Source: Parendozoicomonas sp. Alg238-R29 (GTDB lineage: Bacteria; Pseudomonadota; Gammaproteobacteria; Pseudomonadales; Endozoicomonadaceae). Taken from it: a stretch of DNA of 64,000 nucleotides. The notes beneath the pieces are model-generated. The model did no database searches. It had not been told where the DNA came from and saw nothing but the letters and a program-made list of their open reading frames with translations. A program made the translations under genes and the position numbers. The stretch covers positions 40,671 through 104,670 of the forward strand of contig NZ_CAMZOG010000004.1 in assembly GCF_947331445.1 (NCBI RefSeq), given 5' to 3'. Below, one piece after another: positions 9,516 to 18,019 of this stretch (its first letter is position 1; every line of letters begins with the position of its first letter).

Positions 9516-9928
9516 CTTTCCTTCCGGTCTGGCTGTGGCTTCTGTCTTTGTGGCAGATAGTAAGTCACGCCCTTGCTACCTTTTGACAGCCACTGAGAAC
9601 TGTCTTGAATAACTGTCTTGAATAACTGTGTATATGCGGAACTATATCACTGGCGGTTAACGGGTTTAATGACATTTCATGCTCTGTAACAACTCTCCGA
9701 CCCAAAGTCACGGAACTGTTACATAGCATGTCATGGTCATTTTAATGTGCAGCAAGAATACCACATACCGGGAAAGATTCAGCGATTTGTACGAGCGTTC
9801 ATGAAAGTTTACTGCCTTTTCTTGCAGCAAGAATTGCGGGCTACTTCAATTCTGTATGGAATTTCGATTCCAAGATGATCCCGCTGGTGTATGATCGTTG
9901 CTTTTGTTCGGTAAGTTGAAAATAAGGC
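9516..9928. promoter_or_regulatory. Divergent fabA/gpsA intergenic region with repeats
   Basis: This 413-nt stretch has no convincing gene. It carries a tandem direct repeat of AACTGTCTTGAAT at 9598-9610 and 9611-9623 with a partial third copy. It also carries an imperfect inverted repeat (9669-9690 against 9718-9740, both containing CATGCTNTGTAAC-type halves). Promoters for fabA (minus) and gpsA (plus) must lie here, but no clear -35/-10 pair was found. A match to known FabR, FadR or DesT operators was not recognised. Confidence 0.45.
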
Positions 9929-10960
9929 ATGACAAGCCAAAATACTGCTCATTCCTGCACAATCGCTGTCCTTGGTGGCGGCAGTTTTGGTACGGCTCTG
10001 GCTGATATCGCAGCACGTAAAGGTCACACTGTACGTCAGTGGATGCGTTCTGAAGAACAGGCCGCAGAGATGAATTGCACCCACATTAATGCTCGCTATC
10101 TTCCCGAGTATTCTGTCAGTGAAAAGATTATGGCTATCAGTGATCTGGATGTCGCTATTAAAGATGCGGATCTGATCTTTGTGGCGATTCCCAGTAAATC
10201 CTTTCGCAGTGTTGTGACTCGCTTAAAAGGAAAAGTTGATAAGGCTCTGGTGGTGAGTACCACGAAAGGTGTTGAGGTGGGCACCTTTGATTTGATGACG
10301 GATATTCTCCACGAAGAAATTCCAGGCGCGCGCGTGGGGGTATTGAGTGGCCCCAATCTGGCCAAAGAAATTATGGCGCGCTGTATGACGGCTACCGTTA
10401 TTGCCAGCGAAGATGATGAGTTATGCGAGGTCGTGCAAAACGTTCTTCATTGTGATTATTTCCGTGTGTACTCCAATCATGATCGTTATGGCGTAGAGCT
10501 GGGCGGAGCGTTGAAAAATATCTACGCCATTGTTGCCGGTCTGGCGACGGCTTTAGGTATGGGCGACAATACCCGGAGTATGCTGATCACCAGAGGACTG
10601 GCAGAGATGAGCCGGTTTGCCGTGACCATGGGGGCAAACCCGATGACTTTTCTTGGCCTGGCCGGTGTTGGCGATTTGATTGTGACCTGTGAATCCAAAC
10701 TGAGCCGTAACTTCCGGGTAGGTTATGCCCTGGGGCAGGGGCGTACGCTGGCGGAAGCGGAGGCTGACCTCGGGCAGGTAGCGGAAGGGGTGAATACCCT
10801 TGCTCTGGTCAGGAATAAAGCTCAACAGCTTGGAGTGTATATGCCAATTGTCGACGGGCTGTATGCAATCATTATGGAAGGGAAAGATATCAGGGAAGTG
10901 ACCAGCACTATGATGATGCGTGAACAAAAAACGGATGTTGAGTTTTCTGTAAAAAGCTAG
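9929..10960 (+). CDS. gpsA: NAD(P)-dependent glycerol-3-phosphate dehydrogenase
   Basis: GpsA reduces dihydroxyacetone phosphate to sn-glycerol-3-phosphate, the backbone for phospholipid synthesis, in the cytosol. The 343-residue product has the Rossmann motif LGGGSFGTA at residues 15-23 and the catalytic Lys196 in [13 protein letters not shown]. The C-terminal helical domain is complete ([21 protein letters not shown]). The start ATG follows AATAAGG. The last codons and the stop are repeated directly downstream (see the repeat at 10938-10984). Confidence 0.96.
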   Translation: MTSQNTAHSCTIAVLGGGSFGTALADIAARKGHTVRQWMRSEEQAAEMNCTHINARYLPEYSVSEKIMAISDLDVAIKDADLIFVAIPSKSFRSVVTRLKGKVDKALVVSTTKGVEVGTFDLMTDILHEEIPGARVGVLSGPNLAKEIMARCMTATVIASEDDELCEVVQNVLHCDYFRVYSNHDRYGVELGGALKNIYAIVAGLATALGMGDNTRSMLITRGLAEMSRFAVTMGANPMTFLGLAGVGDLIVTCESKLSRNFRVGYALGQGRTLAEAEADLGQVAEGVNTLALVRNKAQQLGVYMPIVDGLYAIIMEGKDIREVTSTMMMREQKTDVEFSVKS

Positions 10961-10984
10961 ATTGAGTTTTCCGTAAAAAGCTAG
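10938..10984. repeat. Short tandem duplication of the gpsA 3' end
   Basis: Two 23-bp copies with one mismatch (TTGAGTTTTCTGTAAAAAGC at 10938 and TTGAGTTTTCCGTAAAAAGC at 10962) include the last six codons and the TAG stop of gpsA. The second copy is outside the gene. This is probably a replication-slippage product. Confidence 0.85.
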
Positions 10985-11059
10985 ATAGTGATTGGTACCC
11001 TCTTTCATCTACAGTAAATGAGGACGCCATATTTCTGGCGAGTAACTTCAAGGAGCAAG

Positions 11060-11386
11060 ATGATGAACCAAGGTGGCAACAGGGACTCCGTGAAAGAACA
11101 CCTGCTTTCCGAGTCTATCTGGATTCGCATACTTTACATGGTTTTGTTTTGGCTGGCGGGGCATTTGGTGATTGCGATGGTTATCCTCATCGCTGTCCTG
11201 CAAGGTGTATTGGTACTGTTTACCGGACAACCTAACCTGAGCTTGCAGGAGTTTTCCCTGGCTCTGAATCGTTATCTCTATCAGATGGCAAATTTCCTGA
11301 CCTTCAACAGTGAAACCAAACCTTTCCCTTTCTCTGACTGGCCTTCTGCCGGTCATGCAGAAGTGACTGATTCCCGGGACTCCTGA
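11060..11386 (+). CDS. DUF4389 domain membrane protein
   Basis: A 108-residue protein of the DUF4389 family. After about 20 polar residues comes SIWIRILYMVLFWLAGHLV, then a second hydrophobic stretch (AMVILIAVLQGVLVLFTG), giving one or two membrane segments, and the family-typical NRYLYQMANFLTFNSETKPF before a short polar tail. The function of the family is unknown. AAGGAG at 11050-11055 supports ATG 11060 or 11063; the frame is open further upstream but without a ribosome site. It is followed 10 nt later by sixA and probably shares its transcript. Proteins of this type commonly lie beside sixA and gpsA in pseudomonads, as far as I recall. Confidence 0.75.
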   Translation: MMNQGGNRDSVKEHLLSESIWIRILYMVLFWLAGHLVIAMVILIAVLQGVLVLFTGQPNLSLQEFSLALNRYLYQMANFLTFNSETKPFPFSDWPSAGHAEVTDSRDS

Positions 11387-11396
11387 GAGCGTAGTC

Positions 11397-11843
11397 GTGA
11401 AGTTGTATATTATGCGTCACGGGCAGGCGGAGTATGCTGCCCCTTCTGATGAGCTGCGTCCGTTAAGTGAATCTGGTCAGGAACAGGCTCGAAAAGTTGC
11501 TGAACAACTGAGGGATATACCTTTCTCCGGTATTTTGGCCAGCCCTTATCTGCGTGCTCAGCAGACCGCTGAGACTGTTCGATCAGTGATTTCCGGGCCT
11601 GGAATCACGACAACCCAGAGCATTGTTCCTGAAGCCGTTCCCAATATTGCTGTTGACCAGTTACCTGATCAGGGTAACTGGTTATTGGTCGCTCATATGC
11701 CTTTAGTCGGAAAGTTAACCAGTCTGCTGGTTGATGGGGTAGTGTCCGCAGATGTGCCTTATTCAACGGCCATGGTGTGTGAGTTGGAAATGGAGCTCCC
11801 TGGGCCGGGCATGGCGTACTTGCAGCGTATTTTTACTCCATAG
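11397..11843 (+). CDS. sixA: Phosphohistidine phosphatase SixA
   Basis: SixA is a small histidine-phosphatase superfamily enzyme. In E. coli it dephosphorylates phosphohistidine, acting on ArcB and on the nitrogen PTS protein NPr. The 148-residue product begins with KLYIMRHGQAEY, where Arg7-His8-Gly9 is the catalytic motif, and has ASPYLRAQQTAE and a second catalytic His in LLVAHMPLVG. The start is GTG 11397. It closes the gpsA-DUF4389-sixA group; 332 nt without a gene follow. Confidence 0.9.
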   Translation: MKLYIMRHGQAEYAAPSDELRPLSESGQEQARKVAEQLRDIPFSGILASPYLRAQQTAETVRSVISGPGITTTQSIVPEAVPNIAVDQLPDQGNWLLVAHMPLVGKLTSLLVDGVVSADVPYSTAMVCELEMELPGPGMAYLQRIFTP

Positions 11844-12175
11844 ATATTCCTTCTGGAGCTCTTTTCACCTCGTTTTTTGCCAATATCCCTGTTAGAGAAG
11901 CTGATGGTACAGTCAGTTTGTCTAACAGGATCTTTCTCCTCGAAACCTTTGCATCAGACCATGGTCTTATTTCTGCTGGATTGATCCGTTGCTAGCTTAA
12001 GCCATTCATTGTCGGCAACGTTTTATAACTTCACAGCAGGGGCAGGGATAGCTTTCTATACTGGATTCCCTTCTTCCTATAGCGGTACTCCTCAGGCGGA
12101 CTCACTGATTTCTGCCTGGGGAGTCTGACTGCGTGAACGTAATAGCTATAAATCATGTGCAAGGGAGGTTGAAGA
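11844..12175. other. Intergenic region before the MFS pair; one hairpin
   Basis: No gene is supported in these 332 nt. An 11-bp stem with one G-T pair lies at 12087-12124 (actcctcaggc and gcctggggagt, 16-nt loop), about 50 nt before the first MFS start. It may be a leader structure; there is no T run, so termination is unlikely. Confidence 0.4.
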
Positions 12176-13396
12176 ATGAAAATGACTGATATCAGCCTTC
12201 GGGGTTGTCTGGTAGTCACTGTTGGCTGCCTGTTCGGCCTTTATCAGTTTTATATGCAGGCTTCTCCCGGGTTTATTGTGCCTCAGTTGATGGATGATCT
12301 GTCGCTGAACCGTGCGCAAACCGGAGTACTGGCCAGCTCAATTCTTTACAGTTATATACTGCTGCAGCTTCCTGCTGGCTGGTTAATTGATCGTTACGGT
12401 GTTAAAGCGATGTTTCTTCTCTGTCAGGTTCTGATGGTGGGAGGCACTCTCTTGTTCAGTCATGCTGCCAGCCTGGAGATGGCGATTGCTGGGCGTATGC
12501 TGCAGGGGGCTGGCAGCGCGTCGGCGATAGTTGGCGCCCTTTGTCTGGCAGCGGCATGGTTTCCTGCCAGATTATTTCCAGTCTTCGTAGGGCTGGTAGA
12601 AATGTCCGCCATGCTGGGCGGTGCGGTGTCCAGCAGTGTGATTCCTGAACTGACGAACATAATGGGCTGGCGATATGCCATGCTGATTTCTGCAGGTTTT
12701 GGCGGGTTGTTGTGGCTATGCATGCTGTTTATCAGTAATCGCCCCCGGTCAGTTGCCAGTGAGTCGATTGATGCACATGGGCACCCTGTTGAAGGTGGGG
12801 ACCTGCGCAGGGTCTTTGGTTCTGTCCAGGTATGGCTCAGTGCTACTTATGGCTTTGGCCTTTTTGGTCTGATCAGTGTTTTCGGCATGATGTGGGGAGC
12901 GTCATTCCTCGAATGCCTTTACCCCTTTTCCCACGCCTTTGCGGCCAATGGTATGACACTTTTATTTGTTGGGGTTGCCGTAGGAACAGTGCTTTGTGGT
13001 TGGGTGATTGCCAGAGGTGGAACCTGTCGCAACTGGATGATTCTTGGGGCATCACTTTCTTTACTTTTGTTATTGGCCATTATTTTCCTGCCGGTTGCCT
13101 CAGTGATTATGGCTGTACTGCTGTTTCTGTTGGGTATGGCGATGGGAAGTTATGGATTGGCCTTTGTTGCTCCGGGTGAGTCGCTTCCCCAGTCTGGTTT
13201 AGGGCTGGCTATCGCCTTTATTAATGTCTGCCTGCTGGTTGCCGGGCAGATATTGCAACCGCTGTTAGGCAGCATCCTTGATATACGGGCAGCGACCCAG
13301 CAGCTTGGAATAGTTGACTACCAGATTGCTTTTATTCCCCTGTTGGTACTGGCCGTAATGGCTCTTCTGGCCTCTCTGAAGTTGAAGGAGGCTTAA
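12176..13396 (+). CDS. Major facilitator superfamily transporter (first of tandem pair)
   Basis: An inner-membrane transporter of 406 residues with about 12 hydrophobic segments. The loop 2-3 signature is GWLIDRYGVKAM after PAG, and GRMLQGAGSASAIVGA marks helix 4-5. A polar central loop (RPRSVASESIDAHGHPVEGG) splits the two six-helix bundles. The start ATG follows GGGAGG. The next gene begins 4 nt after the stop and encodes a paralogue, so the two are co-transcribed and arose by duplication. The substrate cannot be read from the sequence; organic acid/sugar-acid uptake is one possibility for this MFS branch. Confidence 0.88.
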   Translation: MKMTDISLRGCLVVTVGCLFGLYQFYMQASPGFIVPQLMDDLSLNRAQTGVLASSILYSYILLQLPAGWLIDRYGVKAMFLLCQVLMVGGTLLFSHAASLEMAIAGRMLQGAGSASAIVGALCLAAAWFPARLFPVFVGLVEMSAMLGGAVSSSVIPELTNIMGWRYAMLISAGFGGLLWLCMLFISNRPRSVASESIDAHGHPVEGGDLRRVFGSVQVWLSATYGFGLFGLISVFGMMWGASFLECLYPFSHAFAANGMTLLFVGVAVGTVLCGWVIARGGTCRNWMILGASLSLLLLLAIIFLPVASVIMAVLLFLLGMAMGSYGLAFVAPGESLPQSGLGLAIAFINVCLLVAGQILQPLLGSILDIRAATQQLGIVDYQIAFIPLLVLAVMALLASLKLKEA

Positions 13397-13400
13397 GGCA

Positions 13401-14693
13401 ATGCTTAAGCGCGTTGAACCTATTGCCCTTCAAACGGAATCAGCAATCACAAGTCGGGTAATCTGGGCTTATTTAACGGTTGGTTTATTTGTTTCCCTGC
13501 AGTTCGTTCTGCAGGGTTCTGTCAGCTTGATGGTTCCCGAGCTGAAAGCTGATCTGAGTATTCATGAAGCCGGTGTAGGAATGCTGTCTTCACTGTTTTT
13601 TTATCCTTATGTTTTTCTACAGATTCCGGCTGGTTGGATTCTGTCGAGAACCGGGGTTCGCATGTTGCTTCTCATCTCCGGTTTGCTGATGTCTGCTGGC
13701 TGTTTGATACAGGGCACTGCAGACAATATGACTCAGATGATGATTGGCCGGGTCATTATGGGGATAGGGGCTGCTCCTGGTATCGTTTGCTTCCTAAAAA
13801 CCGTAGAAGTCTCTTTTCCGCCACTGTTTTTTGGTGTGCTGGCAGCGGGTATGGAAGTCTTTGGCATGGTTGGCGCCGGTATTGGTGACTTCCTGATCCC
13901 AGAAAGCATCCAGGTATGGGGCTGGCGTTTTACTTTCAAAATCTTTGCAGCTCTCACCCTTGTGCCCGTGTTAGGTGGATTATTTTTTATTGCTAAAAAT
14001 AGCGGGACTGCTTCCTGTGACTGTGACAACAATTCCGGTGAATGGGTCAAAGTTTTTCGTAATACAGATGTATGGCTGGTGGCACTCTTCTGCGGGTTTA
14101 TGTTCGCGATTATGAATGCTTTTGCTGCACTCTGGGCGATACCTTATTTGGACACAAACCCTGATTGTATCGGGCAGTCTGGCAGAATTGCCGGGATGAT
14201 TTTTATTGGCGCGGCGGTCGGTGCTCCGGTTCTGGGGTGGCTGGCAGATCATGGCATGGACAGTCGTAAAGCGATGATGGTTGGTGGTGTGATGACTATC
14301 GCTCTGCTTTTAATCATTCTGTCGGGCAGGTTAACACCGGTTTTGTATTTTCCTCTGATGTTTCTTCTTGGCCTGAGCGCGTCAACCTATATGTTGCCTT
14401 TCGTTCTCGTTAAACACTGGTTGAAAGGAGAGCAGCTTTCTATCGGGTTGGCATTCACCAATGCCCTCAGTGTGATGATTGGGGCGTTATTCTATCAACC
14501 ACTGATTGGCTGGTTGATTGGAATGTACTCTGAGGTGTGTACGGAAAATTATCGTGAAGTGCTAATGATTCTTCCGGCGGGTGTTTTGGTGGCCTGTATT
14601 CTTCTGCTTTATTTACGGAAAACCAATACGGTGGTTTTGAGAGTTGTGTCGACGGAAGAAGAGAAATTCAGGCTCCCAAAAACAGGAGCCTGA
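13401..14693 (+). CDS. Major facilitator superfamily transporter (second of tandem pair)
   Basis: A 430-residue MFS permease resembling its upstream neighbour across the N half (LQGSVSLMVPELKADL and LQIPAGWILSRTGVRM here; MQASPGFIVPQLMDDL and LQLPAGWLIDRYGVKA there). Twelve hydrophobic stretches are separated by a central polar loop (GTASCDCDNNSGEW). The C-terminal tail is charged and the stop codon lies inside a hairpin that may act as terminator. Two adjacent, diverged carriers may take up related substrates or form a functional pair; this is inference. Confidence 0.88.
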   Translation: MLKRVEPIALQTESAITSRVIWAYLTVGLFVSLQFVLQGSVSLMVPELKADLSIHEAGVGMLSSLFFYPYVFLQIPAGWILSRTGVRMLLLISGLLMSAGCLIQGTADNMTQMMIGRVIMGIGAAPGIVCFLKTVEVSFPPLFFGVLAAGMEVFGMVGAGIGDFLIPESIQVWGWRFTFKIFAALTLVPVLGGLFFIAKNSGTASCDCDNNSGEWVKVFRNTDVWLVALFCGFMFAIMNAFAALWAIPYLDTNPDCIGQSGRIAGMIFIGAAVGAPVLGWLADHGMDSRKAMMVGGVMTIALLLIILSGRLTPVLYFPLMFLLGLSASTYMLPFVLVKHWLKGEQLSIGLAFTNALSVMIGALFYQPLIGWLIGMYSEVCTENYREVLMILPAGVLVACILLLYLRKTNTVVLRVVSTEEEKFRLPKTGA

Positions 14694-14695
14694 AC
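14670..14695 (+). terminator. Hairpin at the end of the MFS operon
   Basis: An 8-bp stem CAGGCTCC/GGAGCCTG with the loop CAAAAACA overlaps the end of the second MFS gene, including its TGA stop. Only a weak A/T-rich tail follows, so termination is probable but not certain. Confidence 0.45.
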
Positions 14696-15046
14696 AAATA
14701 GCGGGGATAACAAAGCCATAGCCATAGCGCAGTATTACGTTAAGAATAACGATCAGTACGGTGATGGAGATGGCGACGCTGGCAAAGATTTCTTCAAAGT
14801 ATCGGAGAGTGACAGGCATGGTACGGCTCAAGGGCTGAGTCATCAGAGTGGGTTCAGGTTTTGTTGGCGTAAGGTTGTCGAGCCCAGCGCCACTGAGTCG
14901 TATGCTTAATTGAGAACGCCTCCTGGTTTTGCTCACTTATTGATCTGCTTTCTATTCCGGGGATTGAGGCCTGCGTATCCCTTCGGTAGTCTCGCCTTTG
15001 CATTCGTTGGTGGAATGGCTGCACTTACAATCATAAGAGGTATATC
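14694..15046. other. Gene-poor stretch holding only the DctQ relic
   Basis: These 353 nt separate the MFS pair from the thioesterase gene. Apart from the DctQ relic on the minus strand no gene is supported. The sequence just before 15047 (ATAAGAGGTATATC) gives the ribosome site for the thioesterase. Confidence 0.5.
14700..14843 (-). pseudogene. Remnant of a TRAP transporter small permease (DctQ-like)
   Basis: On the minus strand a frame starting at ATG 14843 or 14819 encodes YFEEIFASVAISITV and LIVILNVILRYGYGFVIP. This is the first membrane helix of TRAP-type small permeases (DctQ), whose usual pattern is EE followed by a hydrophobic run and NVxLRYxFG. After VIPA the similarity stops and the frame runs into the 3' end of the MFS gene. 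Only about 40 of the usual 160-200 residues remain, with no DctP or DctM neighbour. It reads as a truncated relic, possibly left when the MFS pair replaced a TRAP system. A chance resemblance cannot be fully excluded. Confidence 0.5.
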
Positions 15047-15466
15047 GTGAGCATCTGGAAGCGTGAAATTACCCTTGAAGCTTTAAATAAAAGCCTGAAA
15101 GATACCCTGTGTGAACACTTGGGTATGGTCGTTATTGAAATTGGGGATGATTATGTGACTGGTACCATGCCAGTTGATTCCCGCACTGTTCAGCCTATGC
15201 GTCTGCTTCATGGGGGAGCCAGCGTAGCATTGGCGGAATCTCTAGGCAGTATGGCTGCCAACTTCGCTGCGGAACCTGGGTATTATTGTGTCGGTTTGGA
15301 TATTAATGCCAACCATATTCGTTCTGCTCGCAGTGGCCTTGTGACCGGAACGGCTAAAGCTGTACACATCGGGCGCTCAACCCAAGTTTGGGAAATTATT
15401 ATTAATGACGACAATGATAAGCTGGTATGTGTCTCTCGTTTGACCATGGCTGTCAAGAAAGCTTAA
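15047..15466 (+). CDS. Hot-dog fold acyl-CoA thioesterase, MenI/YdiI-like
   Basis: This 139-residue protein closely follows E. coli YdiI (MenI), which hydrolyses 1,4-dihydroxy-2-naphthoyl-CoA in menaquinone synthesis and also other aryl- and acyl-CoAs. It shows the same opening (IWKREITLEALN), GTMPVDSRTVQP, LLHGGASVALAESLGS and LNA/INANHIR positions. His55 and Glu64 of this motif match the catalytic Glu63 region of YdiI. The start is GTG 15047 after AGAGGT. Without other men genes in view, a broader acyl-CoA thioesterase role is equally possible. It lies 46 nt before the alpha/beta hydrolase and probably shares its transcript. Confidence 0.85.
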   Translation: MSIWKREITLEALNKSLKDTLCEHLGMVVIEIGDDYVTGTMPVDSRTVQPMRLLHGGASVALAESLGSMAANFAAEPGYYCVGLDINANHIRSARSGLVTGTAKAVHIGRSTQVWEIIINDDNDKLVCVSRLTMAVKKA

Positions 15467-15512
15467 TAACACGTTGCTTATCCAGGGAATTCAGCCAGGA
15501 AATAAGAAGAAT

Positions 15513-16394
15513 ATGGAATCAGGACAACCGTTGACAATTCAAACCCCGGATATGACTTTTTCCGCACTGGCTTGGGGGCAGGAAGACGCGCCGGTTGTTC
15601 TGGCTCTTCATGGCTGGCTGGATAATGCCGCATCTTTCACCCGGCTTGCGCCTTTGTTGAAAGGTGTACGGGTGATAGCAGTGGATTTGGCTGGGCATGG
15701 CCTGTCTGATCATCGTGGTGCCGGTGGTGATTATCCTCTGTGGTCTTATGTGGCTGATGTTATTACCATTGCCGATGCCCTTCAGCTTGAAAAACTTCAT
15801 CTGCTGGGTCATTCCATGGGGGCGATTGTTTCGATGATGACAGCTGCAACCATGCCAGACCGGGTTGCGTCACTGACTTTGATTGATGGCCTCTGGCCCG
15901 GCAATACTGAAGCCAGAAAAACTGTAGATCAGCTTGGCAAGGCCATCGCCTGGCGTACAAGACTGTCACGCAGGCCAAGAAGTCGTTTTCCTTCCATTGA
16001 AATGGCAGTAAAAGCCCGGATGATGGCAGGCTTTGGGAAAATCACTGCTAAGGCAGCAGAAATCATTGTTCGCCGTGGTTTGAAAGAAGACAATGGCGAC
16101 TGGATCTGGCGTTCTGACAGTCGCTTACTGGCACCGACAGCCATGCGTATGTCACTGGAACAATCTGGACTGCTTGTTTCCGCCGTTAAAGTACCTGCGA
16201 TTCTAATTGCAGCCGAAAATGGCCTGGTTGATAGCGCTGCCAAGCAGTTTGCTGATACGCTGGAACACATTACGGTAAAACGGCTGGCTGGCGAGCATCA
16301 CCTGCACCTTGAGGAGCAGGTTGATGATGTTGCCAGTGTGATACAGCCTCATCTCAGCGCTGCTGTATCGAATGCTGTAACAGAAGAAAGCTGA
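15513..16394 (+). CDS. Alpha/beta hydrolase
   Basis: A 293-residue cytosolic alpha/beta-hydrolase fold enzyme. The oxyanion-hole motif LALHGWLDNAASF lies at about residues 30-42. The nucleophile elbow LLGHSMGAIVS has Ser101, and a C-terminal GEHHLHLEE supplies the likely catalytic His. It resembles the mammalian serine hydrolase-like (SERHL) type of esterases; the natural substrate is unknown. ATG 15513 after AAGAAG was preferred to the in-frame TTG at 15474 because family similarity begins only after residue 5 of the short form. It sits within a run of four same-strand genes. Confidence 0.87.
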   Translation: MESGQPLTIQTPDMTFSALAWGQEDAPVVLALHGWLDNAASFTRLAPLLKGVRVIAVDLAGHGLSDHRGAGGDYPLWSYVADVITIADALQLEKLHLLGHSMGAIVSMMTAATMPDRVASLTLIDGLWPGNTEARKTVDQLGKAIAWRTRLSRRPRSRFPSIEMAVKARMMAGFGKITAKAAEIIVRRGLKEDNGDWIWRSDSRLLAPTAMRMSLEQSGLLVSAVKVPAILIAAENGLVDSAAKQFADTLEHITVKRLAGEHHLHLEEQVDDVASVIQPHLSAAVSNAVTEES

Positions 16395-16416
16395 TGACAA
16401 TTCTCAGGGGGAAACT

Positions 16417-16986
16417 GTGGTTGGATTCTTAACCTGTTTAAAGGCTGTATTTCGAACCGGGTGTATAGCGGGAGTTTTTTCGCTCAGTCTATCTACTCCG
16501 CTTGTAGCTGAGGATAGTGATATTCCCCATCTTGAGCGTTATCCCAATGCCAGTCTTGAGCTGTCCGAATCGCGAGAGGCTCGTAATTATCCACTGTTAT
16601 CCAGCCGAGTAAAAAAGATTCGCGGTGATATTCGGGCTGAGCAGGAAGAATGGAGGGATGGCCAGTTAGAACGCAGGATATACGAAATGCCCTCTGGTCA
16701 TTCCAGTGATCGTGCTTTTAATTATTTCTCCAAAAAGATCAAAGCCCTGGGTGTTGATATTCAATATGTTTGTGAGGGGAGAGACTGTGGTCCCAGCAAT
16801 CTTTGGGCAAATGACATCTTTGGTGTCGCCACCTTGTATGGTCATGACCGTGAACAACGTTACATGCTCGCCAGCCGCAAACTGGACGGGCAGAAAGAGT
16901 ATTATGTTCTCTACACAGTAACCCGCGGTACCCGCAGGGTTTACGCCATGATTGACCAATTCTTTCCTGTAACGTCAACTCCGTAA
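16417..16986 (+). CDS. DUF4892-type secreted protein
   Basis: A 189-residue exported protein. An N-terminal hydrophobic segment (about residues 13-30) ends in STPLVAED and fits a signal peptide. The mature part has the features of the DUF4892 family known from pseudomonads: PHLERYPNASL near the start, VCEGRDCGPSNLWANDIF with two Cys likely to be disulfide-bonded in the periplasm, then LYGHDREQRYMLA. No enzyme motif is seen; the family function is unknown. The GTG start at 16417 has CAGGGGG upstream. Confidence 0.72.
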   Translation: MVGFLTCLKAVFRTGCIAGVFSLSLSTPLVAEDSDIPHLERYPNASLELSESREARNYPLLSSRVKKIRGDIRAEQEEWRDGQLERRIYEMPSGHSSDRAFNYFSKKIKALGVDIQYVCEGRDCGPSNLWANDIFGVATLYGHDREQRYMLASRKLDGQKEYYVLYTVTRGTRRVYAMIDQFFPVTSTP

Positions 16987-17040
16987 TTCTCTTCTCTTTT
17001 CAGCCGATAACTTCTGTCAGAAATGACAGGAGTTTCGGTT

Positions 17041-18018
17041 ATGTCCAAAACAGTCTCCCTGGTTCTTGGCAGCGGTGGTGCCAGAGGTTACGCCCATATC
17101 GGCGTCATTGAGGAACTTCAGGCCCGTGGTTATGAAATTCATGCTGTGGCTGGCAGCTCCATGGGAGCATTGATTGGCGGGCTGTTTGCGGCCGGTGAGC
17201 TATCAAATTACAAAGGTTGGGTGAAAGAACTCAACTATCTGGATGTGATTCGCCTGCTTGATCTTTCTTTCAAACACCCTGGGGTTATTAAAGGTTCTCG
17301 GGTTTTTGATGTGATCAGTGAAATGATTGGTTCAACTCGCATCGAACAAATGCCCATACTGTTTACTGCTGTTGCTACCGATCTTCACGCCCGAAAAGAA
17401 ATCTGGTTTCAGGATGGTGAGTTATTGCAAGCCATTCGCGCATCTATAGCCATTCCAACTTTGTTCACACCAGTGATGTATAACGGCCGTACACTGGTAG
17501 ATGGCGGTGTATTGAATCCTCTGCCCATTGCGCCAACGGTGTCTGCCCATTCCGATATTATTGTTGCCGTGGATTTGAATGCTGATGTCGGGCCACTGGC
17601 CATGCAATGCGAAGCCCCCCCTCTCACTAAGCAGCAGAAAATATTAGACCGTTGGCTGAATAAACTGCGCTGGCGCTCCAAGAAATACTCGGAAGGTGGC
17701 GATCATGATGAAGATGTAGTGAAAAGTGGCATGCTGGATATGTTTAACCAATCTTTGGAAATTATGCAGGAGTCACTGGCTCGCTACAAAATGGCTGGCT
17801 ATGCTCCAGACCTGCTGATTCCTGTATCCCGAAGCCAATGCCGCTTCTACGAATTCAACCGGGCAGATGAAATGATTCAATTAGGTCGTATAGTCACCGA
17901 AAAAGCACTGGATCGTTATGAGGCCGGCCTTGGATCAGGCTTCGAATACAGCTATGCCGGTAACTGCGAGCCACCGATTATTTTCCCGGGGCAGGGGATG
18001 ACTGACCCAGAGTCATAA
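17041..18018 (+). CDS. Patatin-like phospholipase (RssA type)
   Basis: A 325-residue patatin-fold serine hydrolase. It has the glycine-rich oxyanion motif LVLGSGGARGYAHIGV (residues 8-23), the nucleophile in AGSSMGAL (Ser40) and the catalytic Asp154 in LVDGGVLNPLP, forming a Ser-Asp dyad. The arrangement and length match the RssA/YchK group of E. coli, whose substrate is not established. There is no signal peptide, so it is probably cytosolic. ATG 17041 is favoured over the in-frame ATG 17023 because CAGGAG lies 9 nt upstream and the protein then opens directly into the first motif. The stop is 1 nt before the next start. Confidence 0.9.
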   Translation: MSKTVSLVLGSGGARGYAHIGVIEELQARGYEIHAVAGSSMGALIGGLFAAGELSNYKGWVKELNYLDVIRLLDLSFKHPGVIKGSRVFDVISEMIGSTRIEQMPILFTAVATDLHARKEIWFQDGELLQAIRASIAIPTLFTPVMYNGRTLVDGGVLNPLPIAPTVSAHSDIIVAVDLNADVGPLAMQCEAPPLTKQQKILDRWLNKLRWRSKKYSEGGDHDEDVVKSGMLDMFNQSLEIMQESLARYKMAGYAPDLLIPVSRSQCRFYEFNRADEMIQLGRIVTEKALDRYEAGLGSGFEYSYAGNCEPPIIFPGQGMTDPES

Positions 18019-18019
18019 G

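Noticed and set aside
9145..9612. Plus-strand frame opposite fabA running into the intergenic region
   Set aside because: Antisense to fabA, Pro/Ser-rich nonsense with no homology.
14844..14936. Full 107-codon minus-strand frame as an intact small membrane gene
   Set aside because: Only the central 40 residues resemble DctQ; the ends are out of family and overlap the MFS gene, so a relic was called instead.
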